NCBI GenBank assembly: GCA_963736575.1 | Contig: CAVTPD010000005.1 | Coordinates: forward strand, 1-13,295 | Direction: 5' to 3' | Origin: CAVTPD01 sp963736575 | Lineage (GTDB): Bacteria > Bacteroidota > Bacteroidia > Cytophagales > JAAEPT01 | DNA: 13,295 nucleotides | Shown: positions 1 through 6,231 of the stretch, piece after piece | Position numbering within the stretch: the stretch's first letter is position 1 | Layout of the letters: the number at the start of each line of letters is the position of its first letter | Notes under the pieces: model-generated | The model's database searches: none | What the model saw: only the letters and a program-made list of their open reading frames with translations | Told to the model about the DNA's origin: nothing | Made by a program: the position numbers and the translations under genes

Positions 1-146
1 ATAAAGGATTGGTAATTGCCGAAATTGAATTGAAAAGTGAAGACCAACAATTTGCAATCCCGGAATGGATTGGCGAAGAAGTGTCTGGCGATACTAAATA
101 CTTCAATTCTTCCCTAATTAAATATCCTTTTGTTGATTGGGAATAG
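1..146 (+). CDS. CYTH-domain protein, C-terminal end only (partial)
   Basis: An open frame enters from the left edge (first full codon at position 3) and ends at TAG 144-146, leaving about 47 residues. The translation contains GLVIAEIELKSEDQ, then IPEWIGEEVSGDTKY and NSSLIKYPF. This is the conserved end of the CYTH / triphosphate tunnel metalloenzyme fold: an acidic strand (AEIEL) of the tunnel wall, then the P-x-W-(I/L)-G-x-E-V-(S/T)-G-D motif. Such proteins bind a metal-chelated triphosphate and act as inorganic tripolyphosphatases, thiamine-triphosphatases or class IV adenylate cyclases. The N-terminal ExExK signature lies outside the window, so the reaction cannot be chosen. The family assignment is from motif memory and is fairly secure; the specific function is not. 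Confidence 0.8.
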   Translation, partial: KGLVIAEIELKSEDQQFAIPEWIGEEVSGDTKYFNSSLIKYPFVDWE

Positions 147-150
147 GTGC

Positions 151-194
151 AACCACACATAGCCCATGGTTTAAACCATGGGCTATGTGTGGTT
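151..194. repeat. Perfect 44-bp palindrome centred on TTTAAA
   Basis: Two 22-bp arms (151-172 and 173-194) are exact reverse complements with no spacer; the centre is GGTTTAAACC inside CCCATGG...CCATGGG. It begins four bases after the stop codon of the CYTH gene. As RNA it would form a long hairpin that could end or stabilise that transcript, although only a weak, interrupted T-run follows it (209-213 within AAATTTTTAA). Related but shorter palindromes follow two other genes in this window (1353-1380 and 4287-4305), so this looks like a member of a dispersed post-gene palindrome family, not a protein-binding operator. Confidence 0.9.
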
Positions 195-276
195 CCTAAA
201 GCCGAAATTTTTAATTGGAAAACCCTTAAAGTGATTGTAATTCTTTTATAAATTACTCCAAAATAGACAATACCCC

Positions 277-849
277 ATGCACGAACTAGAGCAATACATT
301 AAACCGTATTTCGGTAAGGTTAACGACACCGATTTAGAAAACATTGTTTCTATGTTTGAGCCTGAAACTTTAGAAAAAGGGGACTTTTTAACCAAAACTG
401 GGTGCCGATGTAGAAAATTATCTTTTGTGAAATCGGGCATGTTGCGGGTTTTTGCTTATTCCGAAGAGAAAGAAGTAACACAATGGATTAGCACCGCTAG
501 TTATTTTACCACCGATTTAGCCAGTTTCATTTTTGAAAGTCCTGCCCGCTGGACTATACAAGCCTTAACAGACGTAGAATTATTTACCATTTCTAGAAGT
601 GATTATAAAAAATTGGGCGACTTAGTTCCTAAATGGCACGAGTTGGAAAAGATGTTTTTAGTGCGTTGTTTCACCTTGATGGAAGACCGAATTTTTAGTC
701 ACTTGTCTATGTCGGCAGAGGAGCGGTATCAATTTTTTTTTCAGCATAACCAAGAACTATTTAACCAAGTACCGCAACAATATTTAGCTTCTATGTTGGG
801 TATGACTCCAGAAACATTCAGCCGAATAAGAAAAAAACAGTTGTTGTGA
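277..849 (+). CDS. Crp/Fnr-family transcriptional regulator (cyclic-nucleotide-binding fold plus helix-turn-helix)
   Basis: This 190-residue protein has the short Bacteroidota Crp/Fnr layout: an N-terminal beta-roll of the cNMP-binding fold (about residues 20-110, with LSFVKSGMLRVFAY in it), a long dimerisation helix (about 112-142) and a C-terminal helix-turn-helix (about 165-187, VPQQYLASMLGMTPETFSRIRK). The recognition helix carries E179-x-x-S182-R183, the E-xx-SR pattern that in E. coli FNR reads TTGAT. I see neither the N-terminal cysteine cluster of true FNR (cysteines are only C43, C45 and C131) nor the phosphate-binding arginine-serine motif of CRP, so the signal sensed is unknown. 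A perfect TTGAT-N4-ATCAA site starts two bases after the stop codon. The gene probably controls the following SRPBCC gene. The ATG at 277 begins a typical MHELEQYI start; no Shine-Dalgarno is visible. Confidence 0.93.
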   Translation: MHELEQYIKPYFGKVNDTDLENIVSMFEPETLEKGDFLTKTGCRCRKLSFVKSGMLRVFAYSEEKEVTQWISTASYFTTDLASFIFESPARWTIQALTDVELFTISRSDYKKLGDLVPKWHELEKMFLVRCFTLMEDRIFSHLSMSAEERYQFFFQHNQELFNQVPQQYLASMLGMTPETFSRIRKKQLL

Positions 850-850
850 T

Positions 851-870
851 TTCTTGATATAGATCAAGAA
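851..870. promoter_or_regulatory. Perfect FNR-type operator, TTGAT-N4-ATCAA
   Basis: Arms TTCTTGAT (851-858) and ATCAAGAA (863-870) are exact inverted repeats around ATAG. The inner part matches the FNR consensus TTGAT-N4-ATCAA at every defined base. It lies between the Crp/Fnr gene and the SRPBCC gene. Its centre (860.5) is about 40 bases upstream of the start of transcription expected if 890-897 is the -7 element, which is the classical position for activation by this family. No -33 TTG is present where expected, which fits activator dependence. Binding by the neighbouring protein is inferred. Confidence 0.65.
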
Positions 871-889
871 TGGTCTAAGCCATCTTAAA

Positions 890-897
890 GAACTTTG
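890..897 (+). promoter_or_regulatory. Candidate -7 promoter element for the SRPBCC gene
   Basis: GAACTTTG differs by one base from the Bacteroidota -7 consensus TAnnTTTG and lies 24 bases before the start codon at 922. It is nested in a 7-bp inverted repeat (CTTAAAG at 884-890, CTTTAAG at 905-911). The match alone is weak; the call rests on its spacing from the FNR-type box. Confidence 0.3.
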
Positions 898-921
898 TGA
901 AACACTTTAAGAAACAGAAAC

Positions 922-1356
922 ATGGCTTATTTACTGCACACTGAAATTGAAATAGAAGCAACTTCCTCTAGAATCTGGGAAATCCTGACCGATTTTGAGA
1001 ATTATCCTACTTGGAATCCTTTCATTCAATCTTTAAACGGAAATGTAAAAGTGGGCCATACTATAGAAATTCATCTTACACCTCCAGATGCCAAAGTAAT
1101 GACTTTCAAACCCAAAATTCTGGTTTTCGAAAAAGAGAAAGAACTACGTTGGTTGGGTAAGTTATTAATGCCTGGTTTGTTTGACGGAGAACATATTTTT
1201 AAACTTCGTGATAACGGAAACGGTACTACTACCTTTATTCAGCAAGAAAAATTTAAAGGTTTGCTGGTACCGCTATTAAAAAAACAGTTAGAGAACAACA
1301 CCAAAAATGGATTTATGCGAATGAATGAAGCCCTAAAGGAATTGGCAGAACAATAG
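922..1356 (+). CDS. SRPBCC (START-like) domain protein
   Basis: This 144-residue single-domain protein shows the SRPBCC pattern: an N-terminal strand (HTEIEIEATSSRIWEIL), the helix-turn motif DFENYPTWNPF (residues 24-34), a run of strands with IEIHLTPPDAKVMTFKPKI, the ELRWLGKLLMPGLFDGEHIF segment lining the cavity, and a long C-terminal helix (LENNTKNGFMRMNEALKELAEQ). The fold forms a deep hydrophobic pocket for lipids, polyketides or other small ligands; the ligand cannot be told. There is no signal peptide, so it should be cytoplasmic. It stands 72 bases after the Crp/Fnr gene with an FNR-type box in between and is probably its target. The next gene, pbpC, seems to have its own promoter. 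Confidence 0.85.
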   Translation: MAYLLHTEIEIEATSSRIWEILTDFENYPTWNPFIQSLNGNVKVGHTIEIHLTPPDAKVMTFKPKILVFEKEKELRWLGKLLMPGLFDGEHIFKLRDNGNGTTTFIQQEKFKGLLVPLLKKQLENNTKNGFMRMNEALKELAEQ

Positions 1357-1380
1357 TCCATGATTTAAATAATGGGTTAT
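1353..1380. repeat. Imperfect TTTAAA-centred palindrome overlapping a stop codon
   Basis: The arms 1353-1366 and 1367-1380 pair around TTT/AAA with one clear mismatch (1362 against 1371) and two positions that pair as G-U only in RNA. The core CCATGATTTAAATAATGG resembles a decayed copy of the 151-194 palindrome core. The left arm includes the TAG stop (1354-1356) of the SRPBCC gene. It may act as a transcript-end hairpin, but no T-run follows. Confidence 0.5.
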
Positions 1381-1400
1381 CGTGTTTCACAAATTCGGAC

Positions 1401-1408
1401 TAACTTTG
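1401..1408 (+). promoter_or_regulatory. Candidate pbpC promoter (-7 element)
   Basis: TAACTTTG is a full match to the Bacteroidota -7 consensus TAnnTTTG and stands 25 bases before the pbpC start codon. No good TTTG is seen at the -33 position (about 1376-1381). A small hairpin, TGGGT at 1407-1411 with ACCCA at 1420-1424, would fall at the start of the leader. Confidence 0.45.
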
Positions 1409-1433
1409 GGTAAAAAGCAACCCATATTTTTAC

Positions 1434-3800
1434 ATGAAAAAACTCAATAACAAGCGCCTTTGGATTTCCTTGCCTTTGGCCGTGTTGTTGATTCACTTTT
1501 TGTTTTTCAGTTTGCCGAAACCTTTATTTAAGGATCCTTACACCACCGTTCTTAACGATAGAAACGGTGAGCTTTTAAGTACCTGCATTGCTGCCGATGA
1601 ACAATGGCGTTTTCCGCAAATGGATTCCGTTCCTGGAAAGTTTGAAACCTGCATTAGCCATTTTGAAGACGAATATTTTAGATACCACCCAGGTGTAAAT
1701 CCAGTGTCTATGTTTAGGGCCTTGTGGCAAAATCTAAAAGCGGGAAAAGTAATTTCTGGCGGAAGTACCTTAAGCATGCAAGTGATTCGCTTAAGCCGAA
1801 AAGGACAAGACCGCACCGTTTTAGAAAAGTTTTATGAAATTTATTTGGCCTTGCGTTTAGAGCTTCGGTATTCTAAAAATGAAATTCTAAGCCTTTACGC
1901 TTCCCATGCTCCTTTCGGAAGTAATATTGTGGGATTACCGGCGGCGGCTTGGCGCTATTATGGTAGAAAACCCGAACAATTAAGTTGGTCCGAGTCGGCT
2001 ACCTTAGCTGTTTTACCCAACAGCCCTGCGCTTATTTTCCCGGGTAAAAACGAACATCTATTACGAGACAAGCGCAACCGAGTACTATCAAAATTGCTTA
2101 AAAAAGCAGTTATAGATTCTCTAAGCTATCAATTAGCGTTAGACGAATCAGTTCCCAAGGCAATGTACACCCTTCCGCAGAATGCCAGTCATTTGTTGTT
2201 TAGAGCGGCGGAAGAACACGGCGCCGGAAAAAATTATACCAGTACGGTAGATGCCACGCTTCAGAAAACGGCCAATGAAGTGGTGCGCTATTATGCAAAT
2301 CGCTACGCCGGAAACGGAGTTTACAATATGGCCGCGTTAGTGATGGATGTGCACACCAAAGAAGTATTGGCTTACGTAGGCAACAGCAACGCCGCGGAAA
2401 GTGGGCATGGTCATTCGGTAGATATTATTACTTCTCCGCGGAGTACGGGAAGCACGTTAAAACCCTTTTTGTACGCGGCTATGATAGACGATGGTTTAAT
2501 AACGCCGTATTCTATTTTGGCAGACGTCCCTACTTTTATTGACGGCTTTGCACCTAAAAACTTTACCAAAAAATACGAAGGCGCTGTTCATGCCAACGAT
2601 GCTTTGTCGCGCTCTTTAAATGTTCCGGCAGTTTTAATGCTGAAAGAATACAAATACGAACGCTTTCATTATTTGTTGACTCAACTGGGTATGCAGTCTT
2701 TAGATAATGGAGCAGACCATTACGGTTTGTCTTTAATTTTGGGCGGTGCCGAAATAACGATGTGGGAACTGGCATCTATGTACGGTGGTTTGGCAACTAC
2801 TTTGTTAGAGTTTGAAAAGAACCCGTACGATAAACCGTATTGCTCTGGTTTTTACCGCAAACCTTCTTATTTATTTCAGGCTGAAAAAGAAAAGCCAAAC
2901 TGTAGTACCAAAAGTATGCTTAGTGCGGGGGCTATTTGGGCAACTGCCAATGCACTTACTGAAGTTCACCGGCCTGGAGCCGACGGTAGTTGGAAGTTGT
3001 TTTCTTCTTCGCAAAATATAGCTTGGAAAACGGGAACCAGTCACGGATTTAGAGACGCTTGGTCCATTGGTTTTACACGCGATTATCTGGTTGCCGTTTG
3101 GGTGGGCAACGCCAACGGTGAGGGAAGACCGGGTTTAATTGGGGTTGAAATGGCGGCTCCTGTCATGTTCCGGCTGTTTGACAAACTGCCATCGTCTAGT
3201 TGGTTTACTGAACCCAAAGGCCAACTGGTAGATGCTACTTTATGCCGACATAGTGGGGAACGCGCTGGGCCAAATTGTGAACCTAGCTATTCCGTTCGAA
3301 TTCCTGAAAATGGTAAACCAACCCAGCAATGTCCGTATTGCCGACAACTTTTTTTGGATAAAAAAGGGCTTCGGGTAGATAGCCGATGCGCTGGCATGAA
3401 CGAACGAACGGCCCATAATTGGTTTGTGTTGCCTCCTGTTCAGGAATGGTATTATGAACGCAAAAACCCAACCTACAGAAATTTACCAACGTGGAATCCC
3501 AACTGCCGAAATCAGGAAGCAGAGCAATCTCCCATGCAGTGGATTTACCCGCAACCAAATGCTGAAGTTTATGTGCCCAAAGGATTAAATGGCGAAAAAG
3601 AATCCTTAATTTTTGAATTAGCACACCGCAAAAGTGAACGACAAGTTTTCTGGCATTTAGACGGAAATTACTTCGGTACTACACAAAGAATGCATCAAAT
3701 GGCATTTTCCCCAGAAGAAGGCCAACACCAACTGGTAGTTATAGACGAAGAAGGCAACCGAATGGAATTGAGGTTTAGAGTGATGGGGATGGTGGAATGA
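1434..3800 (+). CDS. pbpC: Penicillin-binding protein 1C: bifunctional glycosyltransferase/transpeptidase
   Basis: This is a complete 788-residue peptidoglycan synthase. After a short cytoplasmic start comes one membrane anchor (about residues 10-26). The GT51 glycosyltransferase domain (about 35-230) has FEDEYFRYHPGVNP with the likely catalytic E78, then ISGGSTLSMQ (107-116), the second glutamate E135 and PNSPA. The transpeptidase domain (about 270-585) has all three catalytic motifs: S340-T-L-K343, S394-L-N396 and K532-T-G-T535. The C-terminal part (about 600-788) has a cysteine-rich stretch (C604, C615, C633, C636, C652, C691) and ends in a beta-sandwich matching the PBP1C-specific C-terminal domain. 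It polymerises and crosslinks lipid II on the outer face of the inner membrane. PBP1C genes often sit beside an alpha-2-macroglobulin gene; none is in this window. No frameshift or missing motif was seen. Confidence 0.96.
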   Translation: MKKLNNKRLWISLPLAVLLIHFLFFSLPKPLFKDPYTTVLNDRNGELLSTCIAADEQWRFPQMDSVPGKFETCISHFEDEYFRYHPGVNPVSMFRALWQNLKAGKVISGGSTLSMQVIRLSRKGQDRTVLEKFYEIYLALRLELRYSKNEILSLYASHAPFGSNIVGLPAAAWRYYGRKPEQLSWSESATLAVLPNSPALIFPGKNEHLLRDKRNRVLSKLLKKAVIDSLSYQLALDESVPKAMYTLPQNASHLLFRAAEEHGAGKNYTSTVDATLQKTANEVVRYYANRYAGNGVYNMAALVMDVHTKEVLAYVGNSNAAESGHGHSVDIITSPRSTGSTLKPFLYAAMIDDGLITPYSILADVPTFIDGFAPKNFTKKYEGAVHANDALSRSLNVPAVLMLKEYKYERFHYLLTQLGMQSLDNGADHYGLSLILGGAEITMWELASMYGGLATTLLEFEKNPYDKPYCSGFYRKPSYLFQAEKEKPNCSTKSMLSAGAIWATANALTEVHRPGADGSWKLFSSSQNIAWKTGTSHGFRDAWSIGFTRDYLVAVWVGNANGEGRPGLIGVEMAAPVMFRLFDKLPSSSWFTEPKGQLVDATLCRHSGERAGPNCEPSYSVRIPENGKPTQQCPYCRQLFLDKKGLRVDSRCAGMNERTAHNWFVLPPVQEWYYERKNPTYRNLPTWNPNCRNQEAEQSPMQWIYPQPNAEVYVPKGLNGEKESLIFELAHRKSERQVFWHLDGNYFGTTQRMHQMAFSPEEGQHQLVVIDEEGNRMELRFRVMGMVE

Positions 3801-3817
3801 TGTTATAAGTATAAGTG

Positions 3818-3828
3818 AAAAACACTTG
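3818..3828 (-). repeat. 11-bp inverted repeat, left copy, within a small hairpin
   Basis: On the minus strand this reads CAAGTGTTTTT, identical to 4247-4257 on the plus strand; the two copies bracket the orphan gene 3867-4226. Locally AAGTG (3813-3817), five A, and CACTT (3823-3827) form a short hairpin after the pbpC stop, which may be a weak terminator. The sequence is of low complexity, so chance is possible. Confidence 0.35.
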
Positions 3829-3866
3829 CGCTAGGTTAAAATCTTAAAAAACAATATTTTATAGAT

Positions 3867-4226
3867 ATGAAAAACACTGTTTTTGACAAGGATTTTGCAA
3901 TAGAAAAAGATCCGATTTTAGAACGTGCAATATATTGGTGGGAAAGAAAACGCCTTCTCTTTAATAGTATAGTAGGAATATCTGGGTTTCTTCCTATACT
4001 TCTTTCTTTACAATCTATTTCTAAGATCGACACGGTTTCAATTATTATTTATGGCTTGTTGGCTAATCTTCTTTTTACTTCAGGGTTTATTCTAGAAGCA
4101 TTAATCTTTTATTATACTGAAGATAAATTTCGAATAGAAAATTACAGAGTCTCACTTTTTGTAATAGGAACAAGCGTTTATTCCTTAATGAGTTTTTTTG
4201 GTTCTTTGTACTATTTTAATACCTGA
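3867..4226 (+). CDS. Hypothetical small membrane protein, about three helices
   Basis: I do not recognise a family for this 119-residue protein. It has a charged cytoplasmic-type N-terminus (DKDFAIEKDPILERAIYWWERKR, about residues 8-30) with a WWERKR patch at the membrane edge. Three hydrophobic segments follow: about 33-51 (NSIVGISGFLPILLSLQSI), 57-83 (VSIIIYGLLANLL to FYY) and 94-117. No signal peptide and no catalytic motif are visible. It is AT-rich and stands alone: 66 bases after pbpC, with no clear TAnnTTTG promoter, and convergent with the GH5 gene. The inverted 11-mers and hairpins on both sides hint that it was inserted as a cassette, but this is weak. Coding potential is supported by length, membrane pattern and position, not by homology. 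Confidence 0.65.
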   Translation: MKNTVFDKDFAIEKDPILERAIYWWERKRLLFNSIVGISGFLPILLSLQSISKIDTVSIIIYGLLANLLFTSGFILEALIFYYTEDKFRIENYRVSLFVIGTSVYSLMSFFGSLYYFNT

Positions 4227-4242
4227 ATTAGAATACTTCTCT

Positions 4243-4266
4243 CACTCAAGTGTTTTTACTTGTGTG
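4243..4266. repeat. Hairpin downstream of the orphan gene (right copy of the 11-mer)
   Basis: CACTCAAGT (4243-4251) and ACTTGTGTG (4258-4266) pair with one mismatch around a GTTTTT loop, 17 bases after the stop of the gene at 3867-4226. It contains the plus-strand CAAGTGTTTTT (4247-4257) found inverted at 3818-3828. It may serve as a transcript end for the orphan gene, though the T-run is in the loop and not after the stem. Confidence 0.4.
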
Positions 4267-4273
4267 TCACACT

Positions 4274-4305
4274 AAAAAAAACATCAACGAGGTTTTAAAC
4301 CTCGT
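4274..4305 (-). terminator. Rho-independent terminator of the GH5 gene
   Basis: Read on the minus strand, the hairpin ACGAGGTTT-A-AAACCTCGT (4305-4287, perfect 9-bp arms) starts 15 bases beyond the GH5 stop codon and is followed after five bases by eight T (4281-4274). That is a typical intrinsic terminator. On the plus strand no T-run follows, so it mainly serves the minus-strand gene. The hairpin belongs to the same TTTAAA-type palindrome family as 151-194. Confidence 0.75.
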
Positions 4306-4320
4306 CGACGTAAAAAACTT

Positions 4321-6081
4321 TTACTTCTTCTTCAAGTCCAAAGCCTCTGCCATTCCGGGTAAAAGCTTATGTTCGCTATCCATAATCCCAAACCAAACTT
4401 GCCAAGAGATATCCATTTCACGGAAGATTTCTCCCATAGTTTTGAAATAAGCGTTTAGGTCTTCAATCTTAGCTGTGTTGGGTAAAGCGCCCCATTCGTT
4501 GCAAATTAAAGGCACTTTATAATCGTAAGCCCAGTTTTTCACTTTGGCCAAACGGTTTTTAATGTGCTGTTTGTTTCCTTCTTTGTAATAGGTGCGCATT
4601 TGGTCTTTTACCCAATCTGGTGTTCCATCGGTTACACCAAAATCACGGAATTCAGTAGACCAACGTTCGGGTGAATACGGGAAAGGAACGTTTTTCATAG
4701 TACCCATATTGGTCCATGCTGCACCTTGGTGTGTAAACACAAAGGGATCGTACATATGGAAACAATAGATTACGTATTTGTCGTTTAGCGGTTTATTTTT
4801 AATCAATTCATCTAAACTGTACCATTTGGTATCCCCAAAAATAATCGGACGGGTTTTGTCTACTTTTCGGATGGAATCAATCATCATTTGGGCTAATAAA
4901 GTCCAATCGGCTTGATCTATAAATTCACCTTCTGGTAAGCTTAAACCCGGTTCGTTGGTTAATTCGAAAAACAAATCTTCACGTTTTTCATTTACAAAAT
5001 GTTCGGCAACAACCCTCCATAAAGAAGATACGGCTTCTCTAAATTTGGGGTTTTTGGAAGCAGCTCGGCTGTAACTTCCGTCGTAAGCGTGATAATCAAT
5101 GGTATACGATAACCCGTAACGCTTGGTCCAAACGTTCATGGAATCTAATAAAGTCCATAACAGCGGTTCAATTATAATTTCTTTCTTTTCACCGCTTAAT
5201 ACTTTTTCTCTATCTACTAAATATAAATCCAAGTCAATCGGGAAACGAATTCCCTCTAAACCTTGGTCGGCCTGAAGTTTTATAACCCCTTCATTGTATT
5301 TCCAGGTAGAAGGATTAGCCGAAGTAACTTTATTGGCTTCTCCCCAGCTGGCTAGATTCATTCCTTTAGTTAAATACTTTTTAGAAAGGTCATTCAAAGG
5401 AGAAGAGATATTCCCTTTTACAGGAACAGCAGCAGGAATTTCTGCTGGACGAATGACTAAATCGTTTTGTTTTTCGTATTCAATTTTCTCAACAAAATTG
5501 ATGTTGTCTATTTGAAAATGACCCGAACTTACTTCTAAATTCCATACGATTTTAACGCTGTTGTCTAAATTTAGGTCAACCTTTTTTCCCCAACCACCTT
5601 GGTTTAAGGTTTCAAAATCTACGGTGACCAAAGTCCATTCTTCATGCGCTGGAATACGTACACTGTAATGATCGTAATCGGTAATTTCCGGGATTTCTAC
5701 CCGAACTACATGACCTACACCTTTATGCCAATACGTGAATCCGGCAAAGTTTTTCGGGTTTAAAGAAGTTTTATTTACCTGAGTAGCAAAAGCATAATAA
5801 GGGCTCCATTGGTAACTTCCTTTTTCTAAACGAACATCTACACTAAACATTCCGGTAGATTGATAACCACCCGTACTTACAAAACCATCTTGCCAGTTTT
5901 GTTGTGATAAGCGGCTTCTACCACCTGCTTGATTGTCATCGAAACTGTACCAATAACCATTCAGTTTGTTTTGGGTGTTACCGTCTTCAAAATCTTCTAA
6001 CAAAACCGATTTGCCTGAATGAGACTGCGCATTTGTAAAAAGACAAGCAAAAAGCAAAGGGATAAAATATAGCTTTTTCAT
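4321..6081 (-). CDS. Secreted GH5-family glycoside hydrolase with an N-terminal CBM11-like carbohydrate-binding domain
   Basis: This 586-residue protein begins with a signal peptide (residues 1-18, ending FTNAQ). A jelly-roll domain follows (about 25-198): VLLEDFEDGN, GYWYSFDDN and IDNINFVEKI are the pattern of CBM11-like modules that bind beta-glucan. After a proline-rich linker (about 205-230) comes a (beta/alpha)8 GH5-type catalytic domain (235-580), with G277-I-R279-F-P, H331, the acid/base E377 in ELTNEP, H442 and Y444 in FHMYDPF, the nucleophile E529 in CNEWG and W560. It should cleave beta-1,4-linked glucans or related hemicelluloses in the periplasm or outside; substrate and GH5 subfamily are not decided. 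There is no C-terminal type IX secretion domain (it ends DLKKK). Residues 10-13 (LFAC) are a poor lipobox. The gene stands alone, without SusC/SusD or other polysaccharide-utilisation neighbours. Confidence 0.9.
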   Translation of the reverse strand: MKKLYFIPLLFACLFTNAQSHSGKSVLLEDFEDGNTQNKLNGYWYSFDDNQAGGRSRLSQQNWQDGFVSTGGYQSTGMFSVDVRLEKGSYQWSPYYAFATQVNKTSLNPKNFAGFTYWHKGVGHVVRVEIPEITDYDHYSVRIPAHEEWTLVTVDFETLNQGGWGKKVDLNLDNSVKIVWNLEVSSGHFQIDNINFVEKIEYEKQNDLVIRPAEIPAAVPVKGNISSPLNDLSKKYLTKGMNLASWGEANKVTSANPSTWKYNEGVIKLQADQGLEGIRFPIDLDLYLVDREKVLSGEKKEIIIEPLLWTLLDSMNVWTKRYGLSYTIDYHAYDGSYSRAASKNPKFREAVSSLWRVVAEHFVNEKREDLFFELTNEPGLSLPEGEFIDQADWTLLAQMMIDSIRKVDKTRPIIFGDTKWYSLDELIKNKPLNDKYVIYCFHMYDPFVFTHQGAAWTNMGTMKNVPFPYSPERWSTEFRDFGVTDGTPDWVKDQMRTYYKEGNKQHIKNRLAKVKNWAYDYKVPLICNEWGALPNTAKIEDLNAYFKTMGEIFREMDISWQVWFGIMDSEHKLLPGMAEALDLKKK

Positions 6082-6203
6082 AATTCTAAATTCTTTAGCG
6101 ATTATCCAATTTAATCAGAACTATGCGAATTACCCATTTTTAGAGAATCACTTCAATCTTAAAAAAAGTTCTTGGTTTTCTTGCACATGTTCTTTTGTTC
6201 TTA

Positions 6204-6227
6204 TTACTTTGTAATTCAAAGTACTTT
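6204..6227 (+). promoter_or_regulatory. Operator/promoter element 1: TACTTTG-TAATT-CAAAGTA followed by CTTT
   Basis: A perfect 7-bp inverted repeat with a 5-base spacer (6205-6223) lies 8 bases before the start codon at 6232. The 22 bases 6206-6227 recur without change at 7147-7168. The left arm overlaps TTACTTTG (6204-6211), close to the -7 consensus TAnnTTTG, and a TTG at 6181-6183 is 20 bases upstream, about the usual -33 spacing. A protein on the repeat would block the promoter. The likely binder is the winged-helix protein at 6837-7130. Confidence 0.75.
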
Positions 6228-6231
6228 TACA

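Noticed and set aside
237..256. Inverted repeat GTAATT-N8-AATTAC before the Crp/Fnr gene, sharing TTGTAATTC with the operator elements
   Set aside because: It lacks the ACTTTG/CAAAGT arms and the shared nine bases are AT-rich; chance similarity is likely, so it was not called a third operator.
3283..3624. Minus-strand open frame of 113 codons within pbpC
   Set aside because: It is antisense to the intact C-terminal part of PBP1C, with no domain or initiation context of its own.
4250..4450. Plus-strand open frame reading from the terminator region into the GH5 gene
   Set aside because: It is antisense to the conserved end of the GH5 catalytic domain and passes through the terminator hairpin.
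6172..6231. Upstream in-frame ATG extending the six-helix membrane protein by 20 residues
   Set aside because: The extension would cover the palindromic operator and the promoter element repeated at 7147-7168; MNTQEQ at 6232 follows the element directly, as the other unit's start does.
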